DNA of 48,333 nt, from NCBI GenBank assembly GCA_964455375.1, contig CAYVXE010000024.1, positions 1 through 48,333 of the forward strand. Reading direction: 5' to 3'. The position numbers and the translations under genes were made by a program. Shown here piece by piece: positions 16,792-25,178 of the stretch. The notes below the pieces were generated by a model. That model did no database searches. It was given only the letters and a program-made list of their open reading frames with translations, and was not told the DNA's origin. This stretch comes from CAYVXE01 sp964455375 (GTDB lineage: Bacteria > Zhuqueibacterota > Zhuqueibacteria > Oceanimicrobiales > Oceanimicrobiaceae). Numbering within the stretch: position 1 is the stretch's first letter; every line of letters begins with the position of its first letter.

Positions 16792-18411
16792 ATGATTTGG
16801 TCGATGCAAAATACCAGAAATGATATGGACACCATTTTAAATTATGCATCTCATTCACCGGAGCGGAAAGAGCTTTTACTGGAGTTGGAAAAGATCAAAG
16901 CCGAAACCGCGGAAATTCCGTTAATCATCGGTGGTAAAGAAGTGAAATCCAGCCAAACGATGGATGTGAAGTCACCGCATGATCATCAGGCCGTTCTGGC
17001 TAAAGCTCATCTGGCAGGTGAGGCCGAATTGAAGCTGGCGATTGACAGTGCAATGCAGGCGCACGAAGGCTGGGCGAATATGGACTGGTACCATCGTGCG
17101 GCAATATTTCGTAAAGCAGCGGATATTTTAGCAGGTCCGGCACGCATTCGGAACATCGCAGCTATTATGATGAATCAGTCCAAGACGCCGTATGAAGCGG
17201 AAATTGATCTTGCGGAAATGGTGGATTTCTGGCGCTTCAATGCACACTACCTGCGATTTATTTTTGAGCAACAACCGAATCAAGTGAACGGAGAACTCAA
17301 CCGGTTTGACTGGCGGCCTCTGGAGGGATTCGTGCTGGCCATTCCACCCTTCAACTTTTACTCCATTTCCGGAAATTTACCAACAGCACCTGCAATGGTT
17401 GGAAATGTCGCTCTCTGGAAACCGGCACGTTCGGTTATTTTTACAAACTATGAGATTATGAAAATCCTGCTCGAAGCAGGGTTACCCGATGGCGTGGTTA
17501 ACTTTGTCCCGTTTTCAAGCCGGGATGCGCAGACGGTCTTGAACCATGAATATTTTGCCGGATTACATTTTACCGGCAGTTATGAAACGTTAAATTCCAT
17601 TTGGAAAACAGTGGGTAATAATCTGGAGAATTACCGGAATTATCCGAGAATAGTTGGCGAGACCGGGGGAAAGGATTTTATTTTCATGCACCATTCCGCC
17701 GATGTTCGAAATGTGGCCATAAATATCATTCGCGGTAGTTTTGAATATCAGGGGCAAAAATGTTCAGCGGTTTCACGAGTGTACATTCCCGAAAGCAAAT
17801 GGCCGGACATCAAGGAAATCCTGGCAACGGAACTTCCGAAAGTGACCTATGGCGATGTGAGCGGTTTAAATCATTTTATGGGTGCAATTATCGATCAGGG
17901 TGCCTACGAGAAGGTTGTTTCTTATCTCGACTATGCAAAAGACAACCCGGAGGAGTATGACGTTATCTTCGGTGGCAACTATGATTCCACGAAAGGATGG
18001 TTTGTAGAACCGACCGTGATTCAGACCGGGAATCCCAACGGCAAACTGATCACAGAGGAAATTTTCGGACCGGTGGTGACGGTTTACGTCTATCCGGACG
18101 CTGACTATGAAGAAACACTTCGGCAATGTGACCGTGCCACAGGATTCGCTTTAACCGGCGCTGTTTTTGCTCGTGACCGGGAAGCGATTGTGGTAGCCGA
18201 GCGAATTCTGCGCTACACAGCCGGCAACTTTTATATTAATGACAAGCCCACCGGCGCTATTGTTGGCAGACAGCCATTCGGTGGCGCCCGAAATTCAGGT
18301 ACGAATGATAAAGCCGGTTCCTGGCTTAACCTTATTCGCTGGTTAAATCCGAGAACCATTAAGGAGACAACATTACGTGCCACGGATTGGCGCCGACCGT
18401 TTCAATTTTAA
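16792..18411 (+). CDS. pruA: L-glutamate gamma-semialdehyde (1-pyrroline-5-carboxylate) dehydrogenase
   Basis: 539 residues, the length of stand-alone P5C dehydrogenases. Oxidises glutamate semialdehyde to glutamate with NAD+, the last step of proline and arginine/ornithine breakdown. Aldehyde dehydrogenase motifs: Glu290 in VGETGGKD, catalytic Cys324 in YQGQKCSAVSR, and the C-terminal PFGGARNSGTNDK. The family-specific PPFNFYSI and the FVEPTVI/EEIFGPV stretch are present. CAGGAGG precedes the ATG and a terminator follows. No proline dehydrogenase gene is in the window. Confidence 0.93.
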   Translation: MIWSMQNTRNDMDTILNYASHSPERKELLLELEKIKAETAEIPLIIGGKEVKSSQTMDVKSPHDHQAVLAKAHLAGEAELKLAIDSAMQAHEGWANMDWYHRAAIFRKAADILAGPARIRNIAAIMMNQSKTPYEAEIDLAEMVDFWRFNAHYLRFIFEQQPNQVNGELNRFDWRPLEGFVLAIPPFNFYSISGNLPTAPAMVGNVALWKPARSVIFTNYEIMKILLEAGLPDGVVNFVPFSSRDAQTVLNHEYFAGLHFTGSYETLNSIWKTVGNNLENYRNYPRIVGETGGKDFIFMHHSADVRNVAINIIRGSFEYQGQKCSAVSRVYIPESKWPDIKEILATELPKVTYGDVSGLNHFMGAIIDQGAYEKVVSYLDYAKDNPEEYDVIFGGNYDSTKGWFVEPTVIQTGNPNGKLITEEIFGPVVTVYVYPDADYEETLRQCDRATGFALTGAVFARDREAIVVAERILRYTAGNFYINDKPTGAIVGRQPFGGARNSGTNDKAGSWLNLIRWLNPRTIKETTLRATDWRRPFQF

Positions 18412-18412
18412 T

Positions 18413-18447
18413 AAAAGGTAACCTTTTTTGAGAAGGTCACCTTTTTT
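18413..18447 (+). terminator. Rho-independent terminator after the P5C dehydrogenase gene
   Basis: AAAAGGTAACCTT (18413-18425) pairs with AAGGTCACCTTTT (18433-18445) with one central mismatch and a 7-nt loop, ending in a T-run. Confidence 0.75.
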
Positions 18448-18465
18448 AGTAAGGAGCAAAAACAG

Positions 18466-19416
18466 ATGTCGCTTACATTCGGCCCGATTCCTTCAAGACG
18501 TCTCGGCCACAGCCTGGGGGTGAATAATATTCCGCCCAAAGCCTGTAGTTTTGCCTGCGTTTATTGCCAGGTCGGGCACACCACCCACATGCGTATGGAT
18601 CGGCAGGTTTTTTACCCCCCAGAAGAAATATATGATGCGGTTTTTAACAAAATTGCCAGACTTTGTGAGTCTGATGAACCTGTGGATTACATATCGTTTG
18701 TCCCCGATGGTGAACCGACCCTGGATATTAATCTGGGTAGAGAGATCGAAATGCTCAAACCATTGGGCTACAAAATTGCCGTCATTACCAATGCTTCGTT
18801 AATCTGGCGCGATGATGTTAAACGGGAATTGATGGCTGCTGACTGGGTCTCTTTAAAGATCGACTCACTGGACGACAAAGAGTGGCATCAGGTAGACCGG
18901 CCGCACAAAAAATTATCGCTCGAAACCATTAAACACGGCATGATCGAATTTGCCGGAAAATATCCGGGTAAATTAGTCACTGAAACTATGCTCGTGCAGG
19001 GGATGAATGACAGCGTCAAGCATGCCGAAACACTTGGACTATTTTTGCAAGAACTGAACCCGTCGCAGGCTTTTATTTTGGTGCCGACGCGTCCTCCTGT
19101 AGAAAGTGCCGTGAAAGCCCCTGATGAGAAAACTCTCAATCGTTTTTATCTGACTGTAAAGAAAAAATTTGCGCACGTCGAATACCAGATCAGATATGAA
19201 GGTAACGAATACGGCCATTCTGCAGGAGTTGAAGAAGATATCCTGGCGATAACGGCGGTACACCCGATGCGCAGGGAAGCGGTTGAGAAATTCTTGAAGA
19301 AGACCAAGTCTGACTGGGCTCATGTACAAAGGTTGCTTGATAAGGGGTTGCTCATTGAAACAAACTATGGCGGACATACTTTTTATGTGCGAAAATTATC
19401 TGCGGGGAATAGCTGA
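18466..19416 (+). CDS. Radical SAM protein (COG0731-type)
   Basis: 316 residues. The [4Fe-4S] motif CSFACVYC (Cys27, 31, 34) follows GPIPSRRLGHSLGVNNIPPKA, a start typical of the COG0731 group related to wyosine-synthesis TYW1 enzymes. FVPDGEPTLDI is the GGEP-like SAM-contact motif. The C-terminal third (from about 235) looks like a small winged-helix domain (MRREAVEKFLKK...VQRLLDKGLLIE). AAGGAGC precedes the ATG. The substrate is unknown. Confidence 0.85.
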   Translation: MSLTFGPIPSRRLGHSLGVNNIPPKACSFACVYCQVGHTTHMRMDRQVFYPPEEIYDAVFNKIARLCESDEPVDYISFVPDGEPTLDINLGREIEMLKPLGYKIAVITNASLIWRDDVKRELMAADWVSLKIDSLDDKEWHQVDRPHKKLSLETIKHGMIEFAGKYPGKLVTETMLVQGMNDSVKHAETLGLFLQELNPSQAFILVPTRPPVESAVKAPDEKTLNRFYLTVKKKFAHVEYQIRYEGNEYGHSAGVEEDILAITAVHPMRREAVEKFLKKTKSDWAHVQRLLDKGLLIETNYGGHTFYVRKLSAGNS

Positions 19417-19425
19417 GGAAAATTT

Positions 19426-19740
19426 ATGCAGGAAATTTTATTGAATTATGAAGAACTGCTCTGGGTGGAGGCAATGGGCTATCCTAATGGGACAAAAATC
19501 AGAATCCTGCGGGATGAGGATGAGGTTAAAACCTTTTTGCTCAAGTTACCCAAAGGTTTCGAGATGGATAAACATTGCCACACCGCCAGCACAGAACAAC
19601 ATTTCGTTCTGGATGGGAGGTATGAGAGCAGCGGGAAAATTTACCGTCGCGGGTCATACAGATTGATCCCCAAAGGAGCAACGCACGGCCCTTTTACGTC
19701 GGAAAGCGGTGCCATTGTGCTCGTTATTTTGGAAAAATAA
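19426..19740 (+). CDS. Cupin-domain protein
   Basis: 104 residues, a single cupin barrel. Metal-ligand pattern: KHCHTASTEQHFVLDG (His, His, then Glu-Gln-His) and a second motif around PKGATHGPF. Ribosome site TGAGGAAAA, 9 nt after the radical SAM gene, and 2 nt before the next gene. Small metal-binding cupins like this act as dioxygenase-like enzymes or sensors; the ligand is unknown. Confidence 0.8.
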   Translation: MQEILLNYEELLWVEAMGYPNGTKIRILRDEDEVKTFLLKLPKGFEMDKHCHTASTEQHFVLDGRYESSGKIYRRGSYRLIPKGATHGPFTSESGAIVLVILEK

Positions 19741-19742
19741 GA

Positions 19743-20276
19743 ATGAAATTTGCAAAAGATTTTAAAACAAAATTACGCAGGCTTTTGATCGGGTTCCTGT
19801 GCCTGTTGCTTCTCGGGCTCTTATTGGACAAGTTGGTTTTTGTAAGTATTTCTTTCAAACCCATTTTGCGGTTTGGTTTGGGTAGTCTGTTGATTTTTAT
19901 CGGGATGGCATTGCCGGCAATGTCGGGGCGGCAGTTGACAATGTACGGGCGTTCCAACCATGATAAATTACCGCGTGGTACCACGGATGGACTTGTTACA
20001 CAGGGAATTTATGCTCACCTGCGCCATCCAGCGTTTCAGGGATTTTTAGCGTTAACATTTGGTATCGGTTTTTTGATCAATTCCCCGGGATTCGCTTTTG
20101 TTGCGGCTCCCTTAGCTGATGCTTACATTTTTTATTTTGCATTAAAAAAAGAAGAAGATGAGGGGTTTCTGAAGTTTGGCTGTGACTATGAAAAATACAG
20201 GCTGCAAACGCCGGCTTTCTTGCCCCGCTTCCTTTTCGGATGGACCATGAAAGAAAAATTTCATTGTCCTCAATAA
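19743..20276 (+). CDS. Isoprenylcysteine methyltransferase-like membrane protein
   Basis: 177 residues with about four membrane helices. The C-terminal half has GLVTQGIYAHLRHPAFQGF and, after a further helix, KKEEDEGFLKFGCDYEKYRLQTPAFLPR, which is the ICMT/PEMT family signature (RHP...EE...Y..Y). Such proteins methylate lipid or small hydrophobic acceptors with SAM in the membrane. Start is 2 nt after the cupin stop, so they are coupled. Confidence 0.8.
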   Translation: MKFAKDFKTKLRRLLIGFLCLLLLGLLLDKLVFVSISFKPILRFGLGSLLIFIGMALPAMSGRQLTMYGRSNHDKLPRGTTDGLVTQGIYAHLRHPAFQGFLALTFGIGFLINSPGFAFVAAPLADAYIFYFALKKEEDEGFLKFGCDYEKYRLQTPAFLPRFLFGWTMKEKFHCPQ

Positions 20277-20287
20277 ACGGTAGGTGA

Positions 20288-20662
20288 ATGATGAAAGTAC
20301 TTGTAGCAGCAGAAAAAAATTCATTGGAAAGCAGGGTAGCCAGGCGATTTGGACATGCCCCTTACTACTTAATTGTTGACACAGAGAACATTGAATACCA
20401 AGTCCAAAAAAATGAACACAGCGGTGAAAACCATGAGATGATTTATGACTTTGCGAAGCAGGGAGTCAAAATGTTTTTGACGGGTAATATCGGTCCACAT
20501 GCGTTTGACATCATTAAATCACTGGGATTGAAAGTGGCATTGGCGCGGGGTATTTCCGTTTTTGAAGCTCTCGAGAAATTACACCATGATGAACTGCAAA
20601 TACTCGATGGGCCAACTCTAAAACGGAGCGTACACGATCATGCGCATCGACACAATAAATAG
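20288..20662 (+). CDS. NifX/NafY-like (dinitrogenase FeMo-cofactor family) protein
   Basis: 124 residues. MKVLVAAEKNSLESRVARRFGHAPYYLIVDTEN...GVKMFLTGNIGPHAFDIIKSLGLKV is the ribonuclease-H-like fold of the NifB/NifX/NafY family. Most members in bacteria without nitrogenase have unknown, probably metal-cluster, roles. The His-rich tail (HDHAHRHNK) could bind metal. ATG 20288 and 20291 are both possible starts. No nif genes are nearby, so a nitrogenase role is not suggested. Confidence 0.8.
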   Translation: MMKVLVAAEKNSLESRVARRFGHAPYYLIVDTENIEYQVQKNEHSGENHEMIYDFAKQGVKMFLTGNIGPHAFDIIKSLGLKVALARGISVFEALEKLHHDELQILDGPTLKRSVHDHAHRHNK

Positions 20663-20724
20663 GGCAGAGTTTTCTGGAAAAATGAAATACGAAACTAAAA
20701 CAATACGATAAGAGGAGTTATTAA

Positions 20725-21909
20725 ATGCGTTCACATTCTATGAAAAAAGCAACGAAAGCAATTCATGCCGGCGAAATGGAGCACACCATGTTTGGTGAGG
20801 TTTCGGTGCCGATTTTCCAAAGTTCCACATTTGCATTTCCCAATGCCGATGAAGGCGCGGCTAGATTTGCCGGTGAAAAGAAGGGTTTTATTTACACGCG
20901 ACTGGGTAATCCGACCATTAATGCTCTGGAGGAAAATGTGGCTGCTTTGGAAGGCGGTTTCCGCGGGATGGCCACCTCCACCGGGATGGCTGCAATTACG
21001 ACCATTTATTTGGCGCTTTTAAGTCAGGGTGACCATCTTGTCGGAACCGATTCAGTTTACGGGCCCACACGTGTGGTTTTGGAAAATGAATTTACGCGGT
21101 TTGGCGTGCAGTCCACATTTGTAGACACGGCAAATCTCGAACATCTTAAAAAAGCAATGAAACCCAATACGCGGGTCGTCTATATTGAAACGCCTGCAAA
21201 TCCAACCATGTCCATTACGGATATTCAAGCGGCTGCAGACATTGCCCATTCGCAGGATGCTTTACTGGTTGTGGACAACACATTTGCCAGTCCTTATTTA
21301 CAGCGTCCGTTTGAATACGGTGCTGATGTGGTGCTGCACAGTTTGACGAAATTCATCAACGGCCACAGCGATGTGGTGGGCGGCATGATTGTGACCAAAA
21401 ACGAAAAACTCTACAAAGTCATTCGTCCTGTTCTGAATTCTTTTGGCGGTACCATGGACCCGCATCAAGCCTGGCTGGTTTTGCGCGGCGTGCGGACGCT
21501 GGCTTTGCGGGTAGAGAAAGCACAGGAAAATGCTGAGAAGCTCGCACATTTTCTGCAAGACCATCCAAACGTTTCCTGGGTACGCTATCCCGGTTTGAAA
21601 GATCACCCGCAATATGAAATTGCAAAAAAGCAGATGGATGGCTTCGGCGCTATGATCTGTTGCGGCGTCAAAAACGGACTTGAAGGCGGCAAAACAGTTA
21701 TGAATAATGTGGAGCTCTTTACGCTTGCTGTTTCACTGGGTGGAGTTGAATCGTTAATTGAGCATCCTGCCTCCATGACGCACGCCTCCATGCCAAAGGA
21801 TGAACGTGAAGAAGCGGGTATTAAGGATGAGCTCGTGCGGGTGGCAGTGGGGTGTGAAGATTTCGAAGACTTGAAAGCAGATCTGGATCAGGCGCTGAAC
21901 AAAATTTAG
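20725..21909 (+). CDS. Cys/Met metabolism PLP-dependent enzyme (methionine or cystathionine gamma-lyase type)
   Basis: 394 residues. Members cleave or form C-S bonds in methionine, cystathionine or homocysteine. Lys209 in SLTKFINGHSD is the Schiff-base lysine. YTRLGNPT, TGMAAI and DNTFASPYLQRP are family motifs. The position equivalent to the specific Cys of methionine gamma-lyases (YGCT) is Pro here (VYGPTRVV), so the exact reaction cannot be decided from sequence: it may be a methionine gamma-lyase, cystathionine gamma-lyase or O-acetylhomoserine-type enzyme. AGAGGAG precedes the ATG, and a strong terminator follows. Confidence 0.85.
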   Translation: MRSHSMKKATKAIHAGEMEHTMFGEVSVPIFQSSTFAFPNADEGAARFAGEKKGFIYTRLGNPTINALEENVAALEGGFRGMATSTGMAAITTIYLALLSQGDHLVGTDSVYGPTRVVLENEFTRFGVQSTFVDTANLEHLKKAMKPNTRVVYIETPANPTMSITDIQAAADIAHSQDALLVVDNTFASPYLQRPFEYGADVVLHSLTKFINGHSDVVGGMIVTKNEKLYKVIRPVLNSFGGTMDPHQAWLVLRGVRTLALRVEKAQENAEKLAHFLQDHPNVSWVRYPGLKDHPQYEIAKKQMDGFGAMICCGVKNGLEGGKTVMNNVELFTLAVSLGGVESLIEHPASMTHASMPKDEREEAGIKDELVRVAVGCEDFEDLKADLDQALNKI

Positions 21910-21952
21910 ACTCTCTAAAACGACAAGTGTTTCGATTATTTTATACATTTTC

Positions 21953-21989
21953 AAACGGCGGTGGGTTGATTAACTCACCGCCGTTTTTT
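21953..21989 (+). terminator. Strong rho-independent terminator
   Basis: AAACGGCGGTGGGTT (21953-21967) pairs with AACTCACCGCCGTTT (21972-21986; one G-T pair) around a GATT tetraloop, followed by T. It ends the transcript of the PLP enzyme. Confidence 0.9.
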
Positions 21990-22035
21990 ATATTCAAAAT
22001 TATGTTGCAAAATCTGAATAATAGTCAAGTCAAAC

Positions 22036-23295
22036 ATGGCTGAGTTAGAACGGAAAAAATGGCCTTATGAACGTCGCAATATGTTCGGCGGGTTTATTCA
22101 CGGGACGTTTATGCAGTTCGGCATGGCGTTCAGTCAGGATACAACCGTTTTGCCGGCTTTCATACATGCGCTCACCGGTTCTGATTTCCTGGTTGGAATG
22201 CTCCTCTCTTTGAAGCGGATCGGCGTCATTTTACCACAGCTTCTTTTCGCCCATTTTTTGGAATCCAAGACGTTTAAACGTCCCTACTTGATCTGGGTGA
22301 TCTATTTCCGAAGTTTGTTATGGTTTGCTTTAGGATTATTTACGGTTTCTTGGGGCATGACCTATCCGCATCTCACTGCGGCGGTTCTTCTGGTTTTGCT
22401 CACCGTATTCTTTTTTGCCGGAGGTTTGGGGGATGTCATTTACTCTTATATGATCGCCAGCACCATTTCACCGAGGAGCCGCGGCAAGTTCTTTGGCATC
22501 CGATACTTTCTTGGCGGCTTGGCGGGAATGCTGGCGGGTTACATGTCCCACCGTATTTTATCAGGCACGGATGCCGGGTTACTTGCCCAACATTACGGGA
22601 TGATGTTTTTACTCACAGCCGGCGGGCTTGCCGTAGCCGGAATTGGCTTTCTGACGATGAAAGAGCCGGGTGATGGGGAAACCGTCATTCCGCGACCGTT
22701 GAAATCTTATTTAAAAGATGTTTCCGTTATTATTCGCGAGAACAAAATTTTTCGCCGGTTCATCTTAGTGACTATGTTTCTTGCAGGTATTTACCTGGCT
22801 TTACCATTTTTGGTCATTTACGCAAAGGTAAAGTTGCATTCGCCTCCTTCCCAAATCGGCGTGTTCATTACTTTACAGGTGATTGGCGGGTCGGGTAGTG
22901 GTCTTATTTGGGGACCAATCGGGGATCGATTCGGCTATCGAGTGGTGCTTATTGGTGTCGCTTTCGTTAGTTTACTCATGCCGGTCTGGGCAATTGTCAG
23001 CGGCCGCTTTTTTCCGGCTTTATTCGGTTTTTCATTTGTTTTAGTTGGGTTGGGGTTTCGGGGAACGGATATGGCCACGCGTAATTACTTGTTGGAAATT
23101 ACCAGTGAGAATTTAGTTCCGACTTATATTGCATTGAAAAATACACTGACGGCGCCGACTTTGTTTTTTCCAATTGTCGGTGGTTTGTTGGTGGATGCGA
23201 TTGGGTACCAACTGCTATTTGGAATCAGTGCTGCTGTTATCAGTTTGGGGTTTTTTTTAAGTTTTACCTTGATTGAGCCGAGAAACCAAACCTGA
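22036..23295 (+). CDS. MFS transporter
   Basis: 419 residues with about 12 membrane helices in two halves and a central loop near 205-225 (KEPGDGETVIPRP). GDRFGYRVVLIG is a late-loop motif of the superfamily. It has GLGDVIYSYMIASTISPRSRGKFFGIR, typical of the MFS loop 4-5. The substrate is unknown. No strong ribosome site; the gene stands between a terminator and the histidine kinase. Confidence 0.8.
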   Translation: MAELERKKWPYERRNMFGGFIHGTFMQFGMAFSQDTTVLPAFIHALTGSDFLVGMLLSLKRIGVILPQLLFAHFLESKTFKRPYLIWVIYFRSLLWFALGLFTVSWGMTYPHLTAAVLLVLLTVFFFAGGLGDVIYSYMIASTISPRSRGKFFGIRYFLGGLAGMLAGYMSHRILSGTDAGLLAQHYGMMFLLTAGGLAVAGIGFLTMKEPGDGETVIPRPLKSYLKDVSVIIRENKIFRRFILVTMFLAGIYLALPFLVIYAKVKLHSPPSQIGVFITLQVIGGSGSGLIWGPIGDRFGYRVVLIGVAFVSLLMPVWAIVSGRFFPALFGFSFVLVGLGFRGTDMATRNYLLEITSENLVPTYIALKNTLTAPTLFFPIVGGLLVDAIGYQLLFGISAAVISLGFFLSFTLIEPRNQT

Positions 23296-23390
23296 CTAAA
23301 CACAAAGGGAAATAATTTGCGGTTTAGAAAAAATATTGTTTCTTTACGGAAATGTACAAATGGAATTATTTTGCTTGTTAGGTCACGGAA

Positions 23391-25178
23391 TTGAATGAGA
23401 ACGGAAAAAAACGTCCATTTATGACGGTGGGAGTAATAACCTTAGTGACAATTCTCACTGCAACACTATTTCTGTCCTATCGCATTTACCAGAATACGGT
23501 GAGAGAAACAAAAACAATTCAGGGATTGCGGCAGGTACAGATGGTGCAGAATGCTGCTATTCGTACTGAGTTTTATCTTCAACATCTAACAAAAGATATG
23601 CACATGTTAGGCACGCTCCCATGTTTGCAAACATTAGATGAAGATGCGATTGCAGTGAATGTTAAACATTTTTTTGTCAGCTCAAATCCTCTGGCGGTAA
23701 AAAGCATCTTTGTGGTGAATAAAAAAAATGAACTCATATATAGCACAAGTGATAGTTTGCCGGGCTGGTTGAACCCTCAACTGGAGAAGGGGTTAGATGC
23801 CTTTATGGCCTACAATCAACCCGATAGCGTCTGGGTGTCACAGGTTACAAAGCATGCAACTTCAAATCGAAACGAAGGCTTGTTTTTTATCGTCCTTGTT
23901 CCGGTTTTAAGAACGACTTTCAGTCAAGATCATCCATACTCAGGGAGTAAATTTACAGGATTTTTAGGTTTTCTTGTGGATTTCAATGTGGTCATGCACC
24001 GTTTTGTGGAGCCGATAAAATTCGGCAAAACCGGTTTTGCCTGGGTGATGGATCAGGATGGACGGTTGTTGTTTCATCCGCATCATCCTGAAATGGTGCT
24101 GCGTTCAATATTTGCTACAAAAACAGAATGCACGCAATGTCACACCTCATTCGAAAAGCAGATAACTTTTCTAAATAGTCATGCGGATTATCAGGAATTT
24201 CAGGTTGGCAATGAAAGGCCGAAGCTCATTGCAAAAGCCTCCATGCATGCGTTCAATATACGGTGGGACATTGCGGCTTCCATCGACCGTGCAGAAGTTG
24301 TTGCTTTTATTCAAAACAATTACCGGCTTTTTTCATGGCTGGTAGGCTTATCTCTTCTGACGATTTTGAGTGCTGGAGTCTTGTTATTGCATTTAAATAT
24401 AAAGCGTTTTCAGGCCGAAGAATATTCACGGCACTGTGAAGAGAAAAATGAATTACAGGAGCAAATAGATCATGCTTCAAAATTGGCATCCATCGGAGAA
24501 TTAGTGGATTCAGTTGCGCATGAAATCAACACACCAACCGGAATTATCTCTGCACAGATCGATGCTATGCAGTTGCAAGCCGAAGAAAACACAGACCAGG
24601 AAGTGCTCAGGATTATTAGGGAGCAAACTCGCAGAATCGCCAAATATACCAAGAGTTTGCTAAGACATTCACGGGGGATGAGCTTCCAACCGAGACCTGT
24701 CAATATTGTTGATGTAATAGAGGAATGCCTGATGCTTTTAGGACACCGCTTCCGTGCAAAACAGATAATCATGGAGAAGGCATGGCAGCGCGGTCTGCCT
24801 GAAATATTTGTCGATAGAGATCAGATTCTGCAGGTTTTTATCAATTTGTTAAATAATGCCCTCGATGCATTGCCGCAAAAAGGGAGAATAAGACTAGAGA
24901 TCAGAAAAACAAAAAAAATGGCTAAGCAGAAAGGAATCGAGATCAGACTATCTGACAACGGTTCGGGAATACCTCCCGGAGATCTGGATAACATTTTCAA
25001 ACCTTTTTTCAGCACAAAATCACCTGAAGAGGGCACCGGTCTTGGTTTGGGGATCAGTCAGGCGATAATCCAAAGACACCAGGGAACGATCCAGGTAAAA
25101 AGTACACCGGGTCAGGGTACGACCTTCATTGTTTTTCTTCCGAACAACCAAAATGATCTGGAAATGAGAAATGGCTGA
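23391..25178 (+). CDS. Sensor histidine kinase with CxxCH haem c motif in its extracytoplasmic sensor domain
   Basis: 595 residues if translation starts at TTG 23391; ATG 23421 is the alternative and lies just before the first membrane helix. Layout: helix (~12-30), a large extracytoplasmic domain resembling a dCache double-PAS sensor (~35-310; GKTGFAWVMDQDGRLLFHPH), second helix (~313-336), a helical linker, then HisKA with phosphoacceptor His377 (VAHEINTP), and HATPase with N (INLLNNALDALP), G1 (DNGSGIP), and G2 (GTGLGLGIS) boxes. CTQCH at 247-251 lies in the sensor domain, exactly as in periplasmic haem c sensors such as DcrA or Geobacter PAS-haem chemoreceptors, so a covalent haem is likely. 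The last 8 nt overlap the response-regulator gene. It would read redox state or a small ligand (O2, NO, CO) and phosphorylate the next product. Confidence 0.9.
   Translation: MNENGKKRPFMTVGVITLVTILTATLFLSYRIYQNTVRETKTIQGLRQVQMVQNAAIRTEFYLQHLTKDMHMLGTLPCLQTLDEDAIAVNVKHFFVSSNPLAVKSIFVVNKKNELIYSTSDSLPGWLNPQLEKGLDAFMAYNQPDSVWVSQVTKHATSNRNEGLFFIVLVPVLRTTFSQDHPYSGSKFTGFLGFLVDFNVVMHRFVEPIKFGKTGFAWVMDQDGRLLFHPHHPEMVLRSIFATKTECTQCHTSFEKQITFLNSHADYQEFQVGNERPKLIAKASMHAFNIRWDIAASIDRAEVVAFIQNNYRLFSWLVGLSLLTILSAGVLLLHLNIKRFQAEEYSRHCEEKNELQEQIDHASKLASIGELVDSVAHEINTPTGIISAQIDAMQLQAEENTDQEVLRIIREQTRRIAKYTKSLLRHSRGMSFQPRPVNIVDVIEECLMLLGHRFRAKQIIMEKAWQRGLPEIFVDRDQILQVFINLLNNALDALPQKGRIRLEIRKTKKMAKQKGIEIRLSDNGSGIPPGDLDNIFKPFFSTKSPEEGTGLGLGISQAIIQRHQGTIQVKSTPGQGTTFIVFLPNNQNDLEMRNG

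Noticed and set aside
20288..20662. Nitrogen fixation function for the NifX-like protein
   Set aside because: No other nif gene in the window; the family is common in non-fixing bacteria.
20725..21909. Calling the PLP enzyme a methionine gamma-lyase
   Set aside because: The characteristic active-site Cys of that enzyme is replaced by Pro, so only the family is stated.
23361..23376. Possible sigma-54 promoter before the histidine kinase (TGGAAT...TTGCTT)
   Set aside because: The GG and GC are one base too close (11 instead of 12 apart), and TGGAAT is a weak -24 match.
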